A stretch of 64,000 nucleotides of DNA from Plazaster borealis (Eukaryota > Echinodermata > Asteroidea > Forcipulatida > Labidiasteridae): contig JAJGQC010000556.1 in the NCBI GenBank assembly GCA_021014325.1, positions 1 through 64,000 of the forward strand, written 5' to 3'. Every line of letters begins with the position of its first letter. Positions within the stretch are counted from its first letter, which is position 1. Made by a program: the position numbers and the translations under genes. Shown piece by piece: positions 31,465 through 43,830 of this stretch. The notes under the pieces are model-generated. The model saw nothing but the letters and a program-made list of their open reading frames with translations. It was not told the DNA's origin and ran no database searches.

Positions 31465-32121
31465 ACACAACACCTGTGTTCAAAGTGCAGATGCAGTGTA
31501 AAAAAACAGTGTTTCAAGTGTTTCTGCAGTACGACACCTGTGCTCTGCCTCAAAGTGTAGATGCACTTTGTACACACTTGTGGTCCAAATAGGAATAATA
31601 ATATACACTTTTAAATATATGCACACTTCTCCAGAAAATTGGTCAAGAAAACAGAGGAGGGAGTGTACAATTGTACATGCAGCAGATAATTTTAAAATCT
31701 TGTGGTCCAAGTTTTCAAAATGTTGCAAACTAAACCACACTGTGATTTCCAAACGATGATGTTATCTAAAGGAATTCATATATAACCAGGCCTAAATAAA
31801 GTTTTTTTAATTGAATAGATTTTTACCGAGGTAATGGAGGCTGTTACGTCCATGCCCCTTGAAATGTTCCAGTAGAAATATAAATTTCCCTCATAGAGGT
31901 TCTCTTCACCAAGGGACCATGGATAAATTACGAACGCATTCCCACGCGTGGCTGCACGGAGTCATCACAAAATTGTCAGGGCCCCGTGCAACCATTGGAT
32001 TTGCGCTCCAGTGATTATAAGGTTCCCTCATTATCGCACTCTATTGTTGGTGCCTTTTGGAGAAATGAATCTGGCCCGTATAAAAACATTGTGCTGTGGC
32101 TGGTAACCACCGGATACTCAC
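31465..32121. other. No gene seen (arm U)
   Basis: Non-coding flank, mirror of 45,132-45,820. Confidence 0.5.
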
Positions 32122-32217
32122 ATAAAGTAAGGACCCTGTCCAAGGTCTCCTTAAGTTTCTTTCTCTTGTCTTTGATGACCTTCTTGTTCAGTTCTGTCAG
32201 TGTCTCAAGGTTCAACT
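32122..32217 (-). CDS. Candidate exon, Lys-rich helical peptide (arm U)
   Basis: Bounded by TTTCTCCATCCAG and TTAT/GTGAGT. It codes ELNLETLTELNKKVIKDK and RKKLKETLDRVL, a Lys/Leu/Glu-rich amphipathic helix, probably coiled coil. Family not recognised. U has lost bases near the donor; arm W (45,034-45,131, 98 bp) keeps the frame to the splice site. Confidence 0.55.
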
Positions 32218-33420
32218 CTGGATGGAGAAAGATAAACAAAGATCCAAGGGAATAGTAATGGCAATGTAGCGGTGATCACATAGCGATTGCTGTACTAACC
32301 CAAAATATAACACAGTGCACTAAAAGATACTGTATATCAATAAACTATGCTGTGTAGCAACACTGATTATCGATATGCTCACTTCCTGACCACAAATACT
32401 ACTCAGCATATACCCCAAGGCAATTCTACTCTCTGCCCTCTGACTGACCAGTAGGAATTAGACATTCCACACAGTGAGGCATTAAGTTGTAGCATAGTGT
32501 ATGAAACAATGGCTTAAACCATGGAGCTATAAACTAATACAGGTACATAGGAAAGGTTTGACCACAGCAATCAAAATAATGTGTTTCTTACCAATAATGT
32601 TCCAACTTAACCAATCAATGAGAATTAAATAATAGAGGTAAAGAAGTTCTAAAAGCCAACAGTTAATAAATGAATAAGCACTTTCTTATATCTTAAGGCT
32701 TCTATAGTCAAGTAATTAAGCAAAACCTTACTTTAAATGATAGCAAATCTAAACCCAGCAATCAAAAGTAACTTAAACTTCCTGGAAATATACAATGAAT
32801 GAAGTATTGAGAATAACCAATAGAGACCAACTTCTTAAGAAATGTGGAAATAGCCATATATTGTGACTTCCATTGAGCTAACAATCAGTGATGTCAAGTA
32901 CACAACTGATGGTGGATAAACTTATTAAATACCTCAATAATTATGAAAACCAATTAAACAAAGTATGAATCAAAGAACAGGTAAACAAGTACTCACCCCT
33001 TGCAATAAAACTCCCCTGGCTTAAATATAGATCACCTTAATTTCTCGATGAATATGATGAGATGGAGGAACAGTGTATGACCTCACCCAAGTGAGTGTTA
33101 GCTGGCAAGTGGTCTGGTATATTGTGCAATGCATGCAACCCCCTGCAGTGCTGGTCACTCCTTACCAAGATTGTATCCACTCGTGGTTAAAGGCATGATC
33201 TGCTTTAAGTTATTAAATTATTCAAAGTCTTAAACAACACAACTGTATATAAAATAATTAAAGCAATTCTTATTTAAAGAATAACCTAAAAGGCATCTTT
33301 AACACTTGTTTGCCAACAGCACTCCCAGAATGGCGTCCCGCTGACCTCCACATTAATTTCACGTATTTGCACTGCGTGTGGGTTCAGTTCTCTATCTTGC
33401 GCCGTATTCCCATTCATAAA
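32218..33420. other. No gene seen; possible upstream region (arm U)
   Basis: AT-rich, mirror of 43,830-45,033. A TATA-like TATATTTAAG occurs at its W counterpart (44,222), about 40 bp before GCAAGGTGTGAGTAC, a donor-like site. This could be a first non-coding exon, but there is no direct evidence. Confidence 0.35.
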
Positions 33421-33479
33421 TGCCCTTTAGTTAAAAAGTAAGCCTATTATAGACAATCTGTGACAATCTGTTTGATAAA

Positions 33480-34100
33480 TTTTCGTAGTTTGTACATTTT
33501 CATAAACTTTTGTAAATTCTGTTTTGTGTGCGTTGGTTTGTGTGTACGCGCGCGTGTACAAAAAGATTACGCGCGGGTATACTAATAGCTTTGTACTGTG
33601 TTCCGCGTAAGTAAATTGGCCTAAATGAGCGTACGCACCCATCACGCGAAGCCAGCCAGCCATGTTTAAACCAATCACAATAGCGTAATCTGTCTGGGGT
33701 ATAAGAGTGGCGACGAAAGTTGGATATGGAACGCAGACGCGCTATATTTTTCCGTATTCCACGAGCGCGCCGTGATAACGTATTTATCTTCAAGCAAACT
33801 TGATGCGCAGTTAGAACACACAATACGCAGGGTGTGATATGGGCCGTGCAATATAAGTTTTTATATAACAAGCAGATCCTTGCCATTTGATTGGAGGATT
33901 GTCCGTCACGTGATAGCAAATAAACGTACCATTGCACGCTACGTCATTCACCGTGCATTTTTGCACGGAGCGTACCACATCATTGCGTGCGCGTGTCTTT
34001 GATAATGCAGCAGTACTGCAAGGCACATGGCACCCGTGTGTCTCAAAATAGCAGTACAGAACGCACTTAGTCACTGTTGAATCCAAACAAGCCGAACCAA
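33480..34100. promoter_or_regulatory. CpG-rich stretch, candidate promoter or MITE remnant (arm U)
   Basis: Many CG dinucleotides (TACGCGCGCGTGTAC, ACGCGCGGG, ACGAGCGCGCCG) in otherwise AT-rich DNA, with GGGGTATAAGAG, a CCAAT box in complement and a CACGTGA E-box. Arm W (43,200-43,830) carries about 55 bp more. Function unproven. Confidence 0.35.
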
Positions 34101-34118
34101 AAGAAATGGGTCTAATGC

Positions 34119-34145
34119 ATTGATCTCAATATAATAGAGATCAAT
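34119..34145. repeat. Short perfect palindrome (arm U)
   Basis: ATTGATCTC, a 9-base AT loop, GAGATCAAT; flanked by direct TCTAATG words. Also at 43,074-43,100. Confidence 0.7.
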
Positions 34146-36480
34146 GGTCTAATGTCACAATTAAATATTGTACGCTTTGTTTGTTTTGAAAGTTGTATCC
34201 TCCAATCAAAATGACAAAGATCTACTTGGATGTTATGCTCCGCCTCGTTGAAAAGAACATTCCATCTTTCAACTCATGAAAATATTCGCACCATGCACTA
34301 ATAAACATTCATTACTTGTATAATATCACACTCCTTGTTGCTATGGATCGAGTATTCAGGCCTGCTTGAAGATAATATTCAACATTCCGTACCTTCAGTA
34401 AAACAACAGTTGGTGGGTTATGGATAGAACTTCACGTCACACTGCAGTGGTCGGTATGAAGACAAAATAATGTCATACATTCTGATATTACGAAATAAGT
34501 GCCAAATGTGGAATAAGAAAATTAGTAATTATTTATCTGATTCTTCTAATGCTCTAGAATTTACACACTTGTAACTCGAAAAAGCTTGACTGGCATTGGA
34601 TACAATTCCTATAAACGGGTCATAAAGTTGAATTTACTAATGCTCAATAGAATAATGTTCAGTGTTAACTAGATGCCATCTTCAACATTATGAAACAATT
34701 ACTGCCACATTTTTCTAGCATTTTACTAAAAATATCCTGCCGGGAATTTGAGGCAGTGAATCCTTTACGGGAGTGCCCGCTTTTAACAATTCAAATATTA
34801 ACAAAATTTACGGCAATTGAATATTAAACATTGAATTTACACTGCAGTGTTTCAGAAGGTTTGTTACAATAATGATTTTCTACATCACCAAATCATCACT
34901 TGAACGCTATACTGTTTAACAGCCGGTTGAATTAATAGTTTGTCCCCAGAAATTGCAACGTATACAAACTAATTTGGCTGAACTTAACAAATTAAGGAAA
35001 AGGAACCATAACTTTTCCCTACAGTCACCTCTCGCCTTGACTGCAAATGCAGGAATGAACCCAAATTCCAGAAAAGGGAGTAGGCCTACATGTATTGCTA
35101 ATTGACCGCAGGTATTTCAGCTATGACGTCCAGTCATATTCAAATGTTTGTGCCTATTGGGTCACCGTGCTCAGGAATTTACCTTACCAATTAAATGAAT
35201 ATTCTCCCCAGTGGATTTATTATCTAACACATTCCAACTCGGTATTTAATTTACGGGTGTGGCATTAAGGAATAACTTAAAATACTTTCTAGTACCAGTA
35301 CGTGATCATTGACCGACATTTCTAGGTCAGCTGGTTACACAAATGACTGGGCCCAGAGCTAGTTTTTGTATGAGGATTAGCCTAAAGTCTGTTTGTAAAC
35401 AAATTGTATTTACTCTGCCCCAATTTTTTAAATAATATTAATACAATTGTTTCAAAAATTCAAAGTTCCTAAAGCAATTACACTGGGTTGATCCTTAGGA
35501 CAAAGTATATTCAACTCTGTTACGCTTGTTCACTTAGATTGTAACTGATCCATACCCACCACCCAGTTATGAAATTGACCCTGAATTCACACCATGACAG
35601 GAACAACACATTTTGACTCTATCTGTGCCCTAACCCAACGGCGCATCAAGGGGGTTGACCCAAGAAGGTCCCGAAAAAAAATGGGGGAAAGAAAGGCGAA
35701 AATTGTAGATGTGTGTGCAATATGTGATGGTCACCTTCACCAAAGACTTCTTTGTTTTTTTACCACGGTCAAAATTGGCCATTGGTGTTAATTATACCAA
35801 CTTGTGCCTCTACCCTCGTGTAAAGATGTACGTGCAGACAATTGGTCCATAACTCCTACAACATGATATCCTATAAAGAAATAAGAAGAATGTATATTTG
35901 AAATAATTGGTTTCTTTGTTGACAGTAATATCTCTATTAAGGGGTAAAATACGTTTAGGCCTATGAACTTGTTCGGAAGTGCCATCAGTTTCTCAATGAG
36001 TTCACTTCAATTATCATATGATATGTATAAATAACCATTATTTATGACCATTATTCATTTGTTTTAATAATATCCACTGTGTGTAATAAGTTATGGTAAG
36101 ATGTGTTCCTGATGCTGCAGCATAGAAAAACACAAATTTGGCTTTGGATCCAAGAACTAACAGAAAACTGCTAACTAACCTGCAGCTTTTATTTATAAGG
36201 CGTTTTTAAATTAGTTTCAAGGTTGCCTCCTAAAATTTAGATAGATAATTATTATTCTTTATCTCCAGATGCAAATGATTACATCTATTAAATTACTCTT
36301 TATTGTTTTAGATCTTCTCAACAAATCTGGAATTCTAAGTTTACTTTGAGAAAGTTATAAAACTGAAGTCTCTGAAAGAAACAGTTGTTCAACATAATAT
36401 TTTTAAAATGTTTTGAGAATTTCAACTGAAAAATTATAGGAATTTAAATACATTGTCATTCCCAATTTCAACACATTTAA
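34146..36480. other. No gene seen (arm U)
   Basis: Non-coding, AT-rich, mirror of 40,745-43,073. The open frame at 35,594-35,791 is not kept in the mirror copy. Confidence 0.5.
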
Positions 36481-36746
36481 GGCACTGAACACGAAAGTAT
36501 GAAAGAAAAAAACACCCTTGTCTGTACAAATTTAAGTGCTTTCCAGATGCCTGAAAAAGGGCTTCAGGCCAGAAGTCTTTTATCATTTTAGTGAGAAATT
36601 ACCTCTTCTCAAAACTACTGTTAGCATTTCAGAGGAGTCATTTCACACCATGTTTTATACCATCAACAGCTCTCCGTTGCTCGTTACCAAGTAAAATTTT
36701 AGCTACTATATATTCTGAGTAATTACCAAACGTGTACAGTGCCTTT
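36481..36746. mobile_element. TTAA MITE, short form (arm U)
   Basis: 266 bp with flanking TTAA (36,477-36,480 and 36,747-36,750) and ends GGCACTGAACACG and CGTGTACAGTGCCT. It is an internally deleted relative of the long form: about 110 bp between the left end and ATGAAAGAAAAAAACACC is missing. Confidence 0.75.
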
Positions 36747-36878
36747 TTAAATGATCCTTAATTGTCTTGATAATTTTGGTTTAGCAAGAGCATCAATCAA
36801 GAGAATTTTGAAGGAAGCAAACTGGTATACCTAAACAAACGGCTCTCACACTTAGAATTGGAAAGTTAAAATGGGAGC

Positions 36879-37124
36879 GTGTCATGGCCATAGTGCCGCC
36901 TTACAGCATCAACCAGGGTTTCTGATGGTCCGCGTCATCAGAGCGTGGGTTTGAATCCCAGCTCATGACACTTGGGCACATCAATAACTATCATTGCTTC
37001 TCATAACCCAGTGGTAAATGGGTACCTGCATAGAGATTGTTGTTTTGAATGAGTAGCAACGTGTGCAAATTCATTTGGTTGCCGGTGCTGTATACTCCAA
37101 GGAGTTGAGATGGGTGTCAAGTGC
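36879..37124 (+). mobile_element. tRNA-derived SINE (arm U)
   Basis: tRNA-like head at 36,879-36,971 with acceptor stem GTGTCATG/CATGACAC (8 bp), T-arm TGGGTTTGAATCCCA and a variable-arm hairpin around CTGATG/CATCAG. The extra arm suggests a class II tRNA (Leu or Ser) ancestor. A body of about 150 bp follows (CCCAGTGGTAAATGGGTACC). It lies between the short and long TTAA MITEs. Confidence 0.7.
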
Positions 37125-37128
37125 TTAA

Positions 37129-37494
37129 AAGGCACTAGACACGCTTTGGTAATTGTCAAACACCAGTATTCTCACTTAGTGTATCCCAATGTACATGCAA
37201 TGCTAAAATAACAAGCCTGTGAAAATTTGGGCTCACCTGGTCATTGAAGTTGCAAGAAAATGATGAAAGAAAAAACACCTTTGTTGTACAAATTTGTGTG
37301 CTTTCAGATAGAATAAAAGGCTTCAGGCCTGAAGTCTTTATTTAATATTTTAGTGAAAAATTGCCTCTTTCTCAAAAAACTATTGCTACTTCCTTTTTCA
37401 CAATGTTTTATACTATCAAGCAAGCCCCCGCTGCTCAAGCACAAGTAAGTTTTTATGCTAATATATTTGGAGTTATCACCAACGTGTCCAGTGC
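37129..37494. mobile_element. TTAA MITE, long form (arm U)
   Basis: Left TTAA at 37,125-37,128, start AAGGCACTAGACACG, end ACGTGTCCAGTGC. The right TTAA has lost bases here but is intact in the mirror copy at 39,749-40,111. Confidence 0.75.
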
Positions 37495-38249
37495 TAAGGC
37501 CCAATGTACAGCATTGCAAAAGCATAAAGGTGCTTTGATACAAAATTTGAGTTATCCCCAACAAATTTCCTGCCTAATAGTATTGATCTCCTGAAAACTT
37601 TACAGGAAATTTTTTTCTGAATGTGTCAAGAAGTAGTGTGCTCAAATTACTTTTCTTGTCTCATACAAAACCAACTCTCATAAATGGACACAAATACATA
37701 ACATTTAAATTTAAATTCTTGGTTTTCATTAATGACGTGTCATATCAATGCTTCTTTAAAGATTCTTATCAAAACTTTCATATTTGATTGTAAAAATCTA
37801 CTCCTAGCTTCTAGATTGTCAACAATAGCCTCCCGAACAATAGTTTCAGTCGGAAATGCTGTTGTTTGTGTTTCTGAATTTAGTATTCAAATATTATTTC
37901 TTTAATTTTGCAAGACTAGATACAGGCTTTCTTCAAGTCAGAGTTCGCGTTAAAAAAAGCACCTTAAGTCGTGCGTAACCCATTCTCACCCCTTTGAGAA
38001 AATAAAAATAGCAGCTTCTCGCCGAATTTTGATAGTTAAGGCGACTCATCAAGAGCAAACAGAGAACTTTGTTCGAGCTGAAAAACCCACGTAAAGCATA
38101 TATTGAGGAATAAATCATGTTCGAAAGGTATTCTCTGTTTTTAATCATAAATGGCTGGGCGATGAGATGTCAATCATCTAATTTGACAGATAAAATACAT
38201 TTACACATACAAGATAGCTTAACAACTATGATATGGATAAGCAAGTCCG
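37495..38249. other. No gene seen (arm U)
   Basis: Mirror of 39,000-39,748 and close to it in sequence. Confidence 0.5.
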
Positions 38250-39000
38250 TCAAATTTTAGACTGTAAAATTTCCGCACCAGCACCGAAACTCCACCAGGA
38301 TACTCACTCGCTGCAGAAAGCTGCTGTCAAGGGGAGCACCCTGAAGTCATTCGATTTAATTCATATAATGGCTGTTAGAACTGCCCTCGTGAAAAATAAT
38401 GTGTTTCATATGATAGATCAGAAGAAAGAGGGTTATTCTGAAGAAAGAATGTAAATGCTGCTGTAACTGTTGGGTACAATATTGTATCACGTTGATAAAA
38501 CGACAATTTTCATTTACCACTCTGTGTAAAATAAGGAGCACAGGTAGCATACTCAAACAGCATAACACCGAGGTTCAAAATCACCAAAAACTGGTTTTAC
38601 CTACTGGAGTGAACCCGGTGTTATGCTATTTGGGTACTGCACCTGTGTACTTTATTTTACAATAAGTGAGGTTAAAACAAAATTGTCAAGCTTTATCCAA
38701 TATTGACCAAATGTTAGCACAATATTTGTACCCAACAGTTTTACACAGCAACATTTTATTACTTTAGAGTGTACCTCTTTCTTCTGATCTATCATATAAA
38801 AACCTGACTATTTTTTCTGAACTTTTATCAGTTCCTAATAATTTATATTATATACAATTAAATCAAACTCCTGGCTTCAAAAACAAGTCACTTCTGTTAA
38901 GCATTAGCATGTGTACACATGACGCTAACTCTGCAGCAGGTTGTTCAATCACAAGTGGGGTTTCAGTGTTGAGTATGCGAAATTTGTACAGTCTAAAATT
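38250..39000. repeat. Diverged inverted repeat at the second turn
   Basis: Innermost stem GCATAACACCG/AGGTTC (38,535-38,576) pairs with GAACCCGGTGTTATGC (38,611-38,651) around a 34-nt loop. Farther out, blocks such as TTGATAGATCAGAAGAAAG and TGTTGGGTACAATATTG pair with complements, but the arms differ by roughly a fifth to a third, far more than the few per cent seen beyond about 38,240 and 39,000. Confidence 0.75.
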
Positions 39001-39748
39001 TCCATGGATTGCTTATCCATATCATAGTTGTTGCTATCTTGTATGTGTAAATGTATTTTATCTGTCAAATTAGATGAATGACATCTCATCACCCAACCAT
39101 TTATGATTAAAAAGAGAGAATACCTTTCAGACAATGATTTGGCTTCTCAATTTATGCTTACATGGGTTTTTTTCCTTCAAACAAAGTTCTCTTTTTTGCT
39201 CTTGATGAATCCTTAACTGTCAAAATTCCTCGAGAAACATATTTTTATTTTCTCAAAAGGGTGAAATGGTTACACACCATTTAAGTTGCTTTTTTTAACG
39301 TGAACTCTGACTTGAAGAAAAGCCTGTATCTAGTCTTGCAAAATTAAAGAAATAATATTTGAATACTAAATTCATAAACACAAACAACAGCATTTCGATA
39401 GAACTGGGCTTGTTCAGGGAATATTGTTGACAATCTAGAAGCTGTGGTAAATTTTTTACAATCAAATATGAAAGTTTTGATAAGAATCTTTAAAAGCGTT
39501 ATTATGACATGTCATTAATGAAAAACCAAGAATTTAAATTTAAATGCTATGTATTTGTGTCCATTTTATGGAGAGTTAGTTTTGTATGAGGCAAGAAGTA
39601 ATTTGAAACACACTGTACTTTGGACATTCAGAAAAATTTCCTGTAAGGTTTTCAGGAGATCAATACTAATAGGCATTTATTGGGGTCTTTCTTAAATTTT
39701 GTATCAAAGCACCTTATACTTTTGCTATCCCTGTACATTGGGCCTTAA
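39001..39748. other. No gene seen (arm W)
   Basis: Mirror of 37,495-38,249. Confidence 0.5.
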
Positions 39749-40111
39749 AGGCACTGGACACGTTTTATGATAACTCCAAATATATATTAGCATAAAACTT
39801 ACTTGGTAACGAGCAACGGGAGCTGTTGATAGTATAAAACATTGTGAAAAAAGAAGTAACGTAGTTTTTGAGAAAGAGGCAATTTTTCACTAAATATTAA
39901 ATAAAAGACTTCAGGCCTGAAGCCTTTTATTCCTATCTGAAAGCACACAAATTTGTACAACAAAGGTGTTTTTCTTTCATCATTTTCTTGCAACTTCAAA
40001 CACCAAATGAGCCCAAATAATCACAGGCTTGATATTTTATCCAAGCATGTACATTGGGATACACTAAGTGAGAATACTGGTGTTTGACACTACTAAACGT
40101 GTCTAGTGCCT
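39749..40111. mobile_element. TTAA MITE, long form (arm W)
   Basis: 363 bp, TTAA on both sides (39,745-39,748 and 40,112-40,115), ends AGGCACTGGACACG and CGTGTCTAGTGCCT. The clearest example of the target duplication. Confidence 0.85.
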
Positions 40112-40115
40112 TTAA

Positions 40116-40361
40116 GCACTCCCTGACACCATCTCAACTCCTTGGAGTATGCAGCACCGGCAACCAAATGGTGCACACGTTGCTACTCATTCAAAACAAC
40201 AATCTCTATGCAGGTACCCATTTACCACTGGGTTATGAGAAGCAATGATAGTTATTAGTGTCTTGCCCAAGTGTCATGACTGGGATTCAAACCCACGCTC
40301 TGATGACGCGGCCATCAGAACCTAGTTCGATGCTGTAGACGGCTTGCTATGGCCATGACAC
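40116..40361 (-). mobile_element. tRNA-derived SINE (arm W)
   Basis: Mirror of 36,879-37,124. tRNA-like head 40,271-40,361 with a perfect 8-bp acceptor stem and T-arm GTGGGTTTGAATCCCA. Confidence 0.7.
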
Positions 40362-40486
40362 TTTCATTTTAACTTACTACTCTATGTGGGAGACGCTTTG
40401 TTTAGGTATACCAGTTTGCTTCCTTCAAAATTTTGATTGATGCTCTTGTTAAACCAAAATTATCAAGATAATTAAGGATCATTTAA

Positions 40487-40744
40487 AGGCACTGTACACG
40501 TTTGGTAATTACTCAAATATATAGTAGCTAAAATTTACTTGGTAACGAAAGCAACGGAGAGCTGTTGATGGTATAAAACATTGTGAGAAATGACTCCTCT
40601 GAAGTAACGTAGTTTTTGAGAAAGAGGTAATTTCTCACTAAAATATTAAAAGACTTCTGGCCTGAAGCCTTTTCAGGCATCTGAAAGCACTTAAATTTGT
40701 ACAACAAGGGTGTTTTTTCTTTCATAATTTTCGTGTTCAGTGCC
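40487..40744. mobile_element. TTAA MITE, short form (arm W)
   Basis: 258 bp, TTAA at 40,483-40,486 and 40,745-40,748; mirror of 36,481-36,746. Confidence 0.8.
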
Positions 40745-43199
40745 TTAAATGTGTTGAAGTTGAGATGACAATGTATTTAAATTCCTATAATTTTTCAGTT
40801 GAAATTCTCAAAACATTTTAAAAATATTATGTTGAAACTGTTTCTTTCAGAGACTTCAGTTTTATAACTTTTCAAAGTAAACTTAGAATTCCAGATTTGT
40901 TGAGAAGATCTAAAACAATAAAGAGTAATTTAATAGATGTAATCATTTGCATCTGGGATAAAGAATAATAATTATCTATCTAAATTTTAGGAGGCAACCT
41001 TGAAACTAATTTAAAAACGCCTTATAAATAAAAAGCTGTGGTTAGTTAGCAAGTTTCTGTTGGATTGATCCTAAATAAAGATTTGTGTTTTTCTATACTG
41101 CAGCATCAGGAACACATCTTACCATAACTTATTACACACAGTGGATATTATTTAAAAACAAATGAATAATGGTCATAAATAATGGTTATTTATACATATC
41201 ATATGATAGTGAAGTGGGCCTATTGAGAAACTGATGTACTTCCGAACAAGTTCATAGCCTAAACGTATTTTAATTTCGCTAGAATGTTACTGTCAATAAA
41301 AGTAATTATTTCAAATACATTCTTCTTATTTCTTTATAGGATATCATGTTGTAGAGTTATGGACCAATGCATGCACGTACATCTTAACACGGGTAGGGCA
41401 CAAGTTGAGATAATTAACACCAAAGCCAATTTTGACCGTGGTAAAAACAAAGAGAAGTGTTTGGTGAAGGTGACCATCACATATTGCACACACATCTACA
41501 ATTTTCGCCTTTCTTTCCCCCATTTTTCGGGACCTCTGGGGCCTGAGCCCCTTGGGTGCGCCAAGGTTAGGGCACAGATAGAGTCAAAATGTGTTGTTCC
41601 TGTCATGGTGCCTTGAAATCAGGGTCAATTTCATAACCAGGTGGTGGGTATGGATCGCATAATCTAAGTGAACAAAACGTAACAGAGTTGAATATACATA
41701 GACCTAAGGATCAACCCAGTGTAATTTGCTTTAGGAACTTTGAATTTTTGAAAACAATTGTATTAATATTATTTTAAAAATTGGGGCGGAGTAAATACAA
41801 TTTGTTTACAAACAGACTTAGGCTAATCCTCATACAAAAACTAGCTCTGGGCCCAGTCATTGTGTAACCAGCTGACCTAGAAATGTCGGTCATTGATCAC
41901 GTACTGGTACTAGAAAGTATTTTAAGTTATTCCTTAATGCCACACCCGTAAATTAAATACCGAGTTGGAATGTGTTAGATAATAAATCCACTGGGAGAAT
42001 ATTCATTTAATTGGTAAGGTAAATTCCTGAGCACGGTGACCCAATAGGCACAAACATTTGAATATGACTGGACGTCATAGCTGAAATACCTGCGGTCAAT
42101 TAGCAATACATGTAGGCCTACTCCCTTTCTGGAATTTGGGTTCATTCCTGCATTTGCAGTCAAGACGAGAGGTTGACTGTAGGAAAAGTTATGGTTCCTT
42201 TTCCTTAATTTGTTAAGTTCAGCCAAATTAGTTTGTATACGCTGCAATTTCTGGGGACAAACTATTAATTCAACCGGCTGTTAAACAGTATGGCGTTCAA
42301 GTGATGAATTGGTGATGTAGAAAATCATTATTGTAACAAACCTTCTGAAACACTGCAGTGTAAATTCAATGTGTAATGTTCAATTGCCGAATTTTGTTAA
42401 TATTTGAATTGTTAAAACGGTTACTCCCGAAGGATTCACTGCCTCAAATTCCCGGCAGGATATTTTAGTAAAAATGCTAGAAAAATGTGGCAGTAATTGT
42501 TTCATAATGTTGAAGATGGCATCTAGTTAACACTGAACATTATTCTATTGTGCATTCGTAAATTCAACTTTATGACCCGATTATAGGAATTGTATCCAAT
42601 GCCAGTCAAGCTTTTTCGAGTTACAAGTGTGTAAATTCTAGAGCATTAGAAGAATCAGATAAATAATTACTAATTTTCTTATTCCACATTTGGCACTTAT
42701 TTCGCAATATCAGAATGTATGACATTATTTTGTCTTCATACCGACTCACTGCAGTGTGACGTGAAGTTCTATCTATAACCCACCAACGCTTTGATACTGT
42801 TGTTTTACTGAAGGTACGGAATGTTGAATATTATCTTCAAGCAGGCCTGAATACTCGATTCTGATTGGTCGATCCATAGCAACAAGGAGTGTGATATTAT
42901 ACAAATAATGAATGTTTATGAGTGCATGGTGCGAATATTTTCATGAGTTGAAAGATGGAATGTTCTTTTCAACGAGGCGGAGCATAACATCCAAGTAGAT
43001 CTTTGTCATTTTGATTGAGGATACAACTTTCAAAACAAACAAAGCGCATAATATTTAATTGTGACATTAGACCATTGATCTCTATTATATTGAGATCAAT
43101 GCATTAGACCCATTTCTTTTGGTTCGGCTTGTTTGATTCAACAGTGACTAAGTGCATTCTGTACTGCTATTTTGAGACACACGGGTGCCTTGCAGTAAT
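40745..43199. other. No gene seen (arm W)
   Basis: Non-coding mirror of 34,146-36,480, with the short palindrome at 43,074-43,100. The open frame at 41,284-41,616 is not preserved in U. Confidence 0.5.
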
Positions 43200-43830
43200 G
43201 CTGCATTATCAAAGACACGCGCACGCAATGATGTGGTACGCCCTGCAAAAATGCACGGTGAATGACGAGCGTGCAATGGTACGCTTATTTGCTATCACGT
43301 GATGGACAATCCTCCAATCAAATGGCAAGGATCTGTATAAAACTTGTATTGCACGGCCCATATCACACCCTGCGATTGTGTGTTCTAACTGCGCATCAAG
43401 TTTGCTTGAAGATAAATACGTTATCACACGCGCGTCGTGGAATACGGAAAATATAGCGCGTGTGGTTCCATATCCAACTCGCCGCCACTCTTATACCCCA
43501 GACAGATTCGCTATTCTGATTGGTCGAGAGCACGTCACGTGGGGTGTTTAAAGGACGATAATCACCGGCTAGAATTGTTTAAACATGGCTGGCTTCTGCG
43601 TGATGGGTGCGTACGCCATTTACGCCAATTTACTTACGCTGAACACAGTACAAAGCTATTAGTATACCCGCGCGTAATCTTTTTGTACACGCGCGTACAC
43701 ACAAACCAACGCGCACAAAACAGAATTTTACAAAAGTTTATGAAAATGTACAAACTACGAAAATTTGCTCAAACAGATTGTCACAGATTGTTCATAATAG
43801 GCTTACTTTTAACTAAAGGGCATTTATGAA
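43200..43830. promoter_or_regulatory. CpG-rich stretch, candidate promoter or MITE remnant (arm W)
   Basis: Fuller version of 33,480-34,100. It includes TCTGATTGGTCGAGAGCACG, GTCACGTGGGG and CGCGCGTACAC. About 55 bp here (around 43,520-43,575) is missing from U between two TTTAAAC words. Confidence 0.35.

Larger units (their letters stand above)
12822..38590 (-). repeat. Arm U: second copy of the locus (reversed)
   Basis: The first half mirrors arm A. The second half (25.4-38.6 kb) mirrors 38.6-50.5 kb. It carries the only full-length BEL/Pao copy and generally the cleanest exon frames. The orientation sign means reversed relative to A and W. Confidence 0.9.

Noticed and set aside
36879..36971. 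Functional tRNA gene
   Set aside because: It has a tRNA-like head, but it is followed by a SINE body and the anticodon region does not give a clear arm.
38570..38615. Possible sequencing-adapter loop at the second turn
   Set aside because: The 34-nt loop does not contain the SMRTbell adapter pattern I would expect, and the core is diverged, unlike a missed adapter.
41284..41616. 110-residue open frame
   Set aside because: Not open in the mirror copy around 35,600-35,990; no motif.
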